Below are positions 4,893-6,542 of a DNA stretch of 6,542 nucleotides, in pieces. The stretch's first letter is position 1, and each line of letters opens with the position of its first letter. Under the pieces are notes generated by a model. The model ran no database searches. It was not told the origin of the DNA and saw only the letters and a program-made list of their open reading frames with translations. This DNA comes from Pseudomonadota bacterium. Lineage in GTDB: Bacteria; Pseudomonadota; Alphaproteobacteria; Rhodospirillales; Rhodospirillaceae. The DNA lies in NCBI GenBank assembly GCA_023396465.1, contig JAEWWF010000119.1, positions 1 to 6,542 of the forward strand. The letters are read 5' to 3'. A program made the translations under genes and the position numbers.

Positions 4893-5384
4893 TCAGTCCT
4901 CCATGAAGCTCATGTCGCGGTCGTCGGTCTGGGCCAGCGCCTTGCGCAGCCACGGCGGCGGGGCGCCGTTCAGCATGCCGACCATGCGGTCGAGCACCAC
5001 CGTGATGGGCTCCGGCTGCGGCAGCTTGATCGGGTGGACCTTGGCCTGCACCACGCGCGCCGCCGCCGGCCCGCCGATGGCCTTCACGAACAGGATGGTG
5101 CAGCCGCCCAGCGCCGCCACCTTGCCGGCGATGCGGTCGTCGCCGTCCTCGGAGTGCTTGCCTTCCTCGTTGCTGGTGTTGTCGAACTGCATGGCTTCGA
5201 GGAAGCGGTAGCCGTCCTTGGAAACCTCGTAGACGGCGATGTTGCGGGCGCTGGCGAAATGCGCGTCGCAGGTCTTCATGTCCTGGGTGGTGAAGGCGAT
5301 CTTCATGGTGCCCCTCTTGCGGTCGGCGCCGGCGGCATCGGCCGGCGCGGAGTGCTCAACCAGCCGCAGCGTGCGAACCGCCAT
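4893..5384 (-). CDS. nifX: NifX, FeMo-cofactor precursor carrier
   Basis: NifX is a small cytosolic protein that binds NifB-co and later cofactor intermediates and exchanges them with NifEN. The 163-residue product has the NifB/NifX/NafY-type dinitrogenase Fe-Mo cofactor domain from about residue 27: MKIAFTTQDMKTCDAHFASA with the conserved DxHF-like core, then FDNTSNEEGKHSEDGDDRIA, LGGCTILFVKAIGGPAAARV and the PPPWLRKAL ending. ATG 5384 has an ideal AGGAGG 6 nt upstream and gives the short N-terminal arm seen in other NifX proteins. An internal ATG at 5306 is a weaker alternative. The gene overlaps the nifN 3' end by 29 bp, suggesting coupled translation, and is followed 5 nt later by its DUF269 partner. 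Confidence 0.95.
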   Translation of the reverse strand: MAVRTLRLVEHSAPADAAGADRKRGTMKIAFTTQDMKTCDAHFASARNIAVYEVSKDGYRFLEAMQFDNTSNEEGKHSEDGDDRIAGKVAALGGCTILFVKAIGGPAAARVVQAKVHPIKLPQPEPITVVLDRMVGMLNGAPPPWLRKALAQTDDRDMSFMED

Positions 5385-6542
5385 GGCGATCCTCCTGCCA
5401 GTCCTGCGGGCTGTGGGCGTGCTGGCTGTCGATGAAGGTGTTGGCGATGCTGCACACCAGCTCCCGCGTGCCGCGGTAGCCGATCAGCGTCTGATGGCTC
5501 GCCCCGATGCGGTCGAACTGCGGGAAGCCGACGCGCACCAGCGGCAGGCCCAGACGCTCGCTGGCCTGGCGGCCGTGGCTGTGGGTCACCAGCAGGTCGG
5601 CGCCGGCCGCCGCCGCCCCTTCCTCCATGTCCCATAGGTCGCCGACGATGATCTGCGCGCACGGCAGCCGTTCCAGGTGTGGCGCCGGCACGGTGGTCAC
5701 CACCGTCGCCAGCTCCGCCCCCAGGTCGGTGAACAGGCGCCCGACCGCCCACAGCAGGTCGGGCTCGGCAGCGAGCGCGATCTTCTTCTGGCCGAAGTGG
5801 AAGTGGCCGTCGAGCATCGCGTCCACCAGCTGGCTGCGCTGGCGGCGGTACTTGCGCGGCACCGGCTGGCCGGAGATGTCCGAAAGCGCCACCATCAGGC
5901 GGTCCACCGCATCCAGGCCGGTCAGGCCGTCGAAGAAGCGGGTCGGCACGCCGGTGCGCGCCTCCAGCCGCTCGGCCGAGATGCGCATGTGCTCCCCCAC
6001 CGCGATGGTGGCGACGGAGCGGTGCATGCGCCCCATGTCCTCCAGCGTGGTGCCGCCGTAGGTGGTGGGCACGTAGCGGCCCGGAACGTGACCGTCCAGC
6101 GATCCCGCCAGATCCGGCAGCACGATGGCCTCCAGCCCGAAGGCGGCGACCATGTCGCGCAGGTCCTCGACGTCGCCGGGCGTCATGTGGCAGCCGGCGA
6201 GGATGTTCACCTGCCGCAGGGCGCGGGTGCCGTCGGCGGCCGGCACGAAGGCGTCGATGATCGCCGCCACCGCCTTGCCCCAGCCTTCCTGCATGCCGCC
6301 GGCAAAGTCGGGCGTCGCGGCGAAAACCAGCTCGCAGCCGCCCAGCGCCTCGGCATTGCGGGCCTTGATGAGGCGAATGTCGGCGCCGGTGTCCTCGCCG
6401 CGGGTTTCGGTCAGTCCGGTGGAGCAGATGCCGATGATGCGCGGCTTCGCCCGCTTGGAGATGTTGAGGACCGCCTGCTCCACGTTGTCCATGCCGCCGA
6501 GGATGGTGGTCACCTCGTTCATGGCGGTGGTCTGGAACGGGA
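5356..6542 (-). CDS. nifN: NifN, FeMo-cofactor scaffold subunit (5' end outside window)
   Basis: NifN pairs with NifE as the NifEN scaffold on which the NifB-co precursor matures to FeMo-cofactor. The frame is open at the window edge, and 394 residues are visible. The methionine at 6522 is internal, because it is preceded by PFQTTA as in other NifN proteins. About 60 N-terminal residues, including the cluster-ligand cysteine region, are missing. Seen in order: NEVTTILGGMDNV, the GICSTGLTETRGED segment, NILAGCHMTPGD, LPDLAGSLDGH, PTTYGGTTLEDM, the RRQRSQLVDAMLDGHF block typical of NifN, and RVGFPQFDRIGA. NifK shares the fold but has different signatures. The C-terminal tail (after NTFIDSQ) is His-rich (four His) and overlaps the nifX start. 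nifE should lie just upstream, outside the window. Confidence 0.97.
   Translation of the reverse strand, partial: PFQTTAMNEVTTILGGMDNVEQAVLNISKRAKPRIIGICSTGLTETRGEDTGADIRLIKARNAEALGGCELVFAATPDFAGGMQEGWGKAVAAIIDAFVPAADGTRALRQVNILAGCHMTPGDVEDLRDMVAAFGLEAIVLPDLAGSLDGHVPGRYVPTTYGGTTLEDMGRMHRSVATIAVGEHMRISAERLEARTGVPTRFFDGLTGLDAVDRLMVALSDISGQPVPRKYRRQRSQLVDAMLDGHFHFGQKKIALAAEPDLLWAVGRLFTDLGAELATVVTTVPAPHLERLPCAQIIVGDLWDMEEGAAAAGADLLVTHSHGRQASERLGLPLVRVGFPQFDRIGASHQTLIGYRGTRELVCSIANTFIDSQHAHSPQDWQEDRHGGSHAAAG

Noticed and set aside
4357..5211. Plus-strand open frame (284 codons)
   Set aside because: It is antisense to the clearly recognisable DUF269 and nifX genes, with no motif of its own.
5228..5306. 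Internal ATG at 5306 as the start of nifX
   Set aside because: It has a plausible purine-rich site upstream, but the start at 5384 has an ideal AGGAGG and yields the N-terminal arm expected for NifX. Not fully excluded.

Overview
The window is part of a molybdenum nitrogenase (nif) maturation cluster from a high-GC, Gram-negative diazotroph. The gene order is nifN-nifX-DUF269-DUF683-fdxB-nifQ, then further on an A-type Fe-S carrier followed by nifU-nifS. Together with the high GC and the sigma-54/NifA promoter, this points to an alphaproteobacterium. From memory, Azospirillum is the best match, but the genus is an inference. Every gene I can support lies on the minus strand, so transcription runs from high to low coordinates. 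The long plus-strand reading frames are antisense shadows of these genes.

Block 1 (6542 to 3169) is a FeMo-cofactor assembly operon. It begins with nifN, whose 5' end lies outside the window. After it come nifX (overlapping nifN by 29 bp), the NifX-associated DUF269 gene, a small DUF683 gene, a nif-type 2[4Fe-4S] ferredoxin (fdxB) and nifQ. Spacings are 5-14 bp, except for a 120-bp gap before fdxB that holds four consecutive GC-rich inverted repeats. Roles known from these families: NifEN is the scaffold where the cofactor precursor matures, NifX carries or stores cluster intermediates, NifQ supplies molybdenum, and FdxB probably supplies electrons.

Block 2 (3168 to 2015) is not a standard nif segment. 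An AT-rich 75-base region precedes a small membrane methyltransferase of the isoprenylcysteine carboxyl methyltransferase (ICMT)-like family. The methyltransferase gene overlaps a TetR-family regulator gene by 10 bp. No convincing terminator separates nifQ from this pair.

Block 3 (2014 to 1) is the Fe-S cluster supply operon. Its control region is unusually legible: a perfect NifA upstream activator site (TGT-N10-ACA), a near-consensus IHF site, and a -24/-12 sigma-54 promoter. Downstream are an IscA/IscN-type carrier, nifU (complete, three-domain) and nifS (5' part only, cut by the window edge). NifS delivers sulfur to NifU, which builds [Fe-S] clusters for nitrogenase; the A-type protein probably carries clusters onward.

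No tRNA, rRNA, CRISPR array, insertion sequence or attachment site was seen. No gene-free stretch exceeds 300 bases; the longest is the 167-base promoter region 1848-2014.
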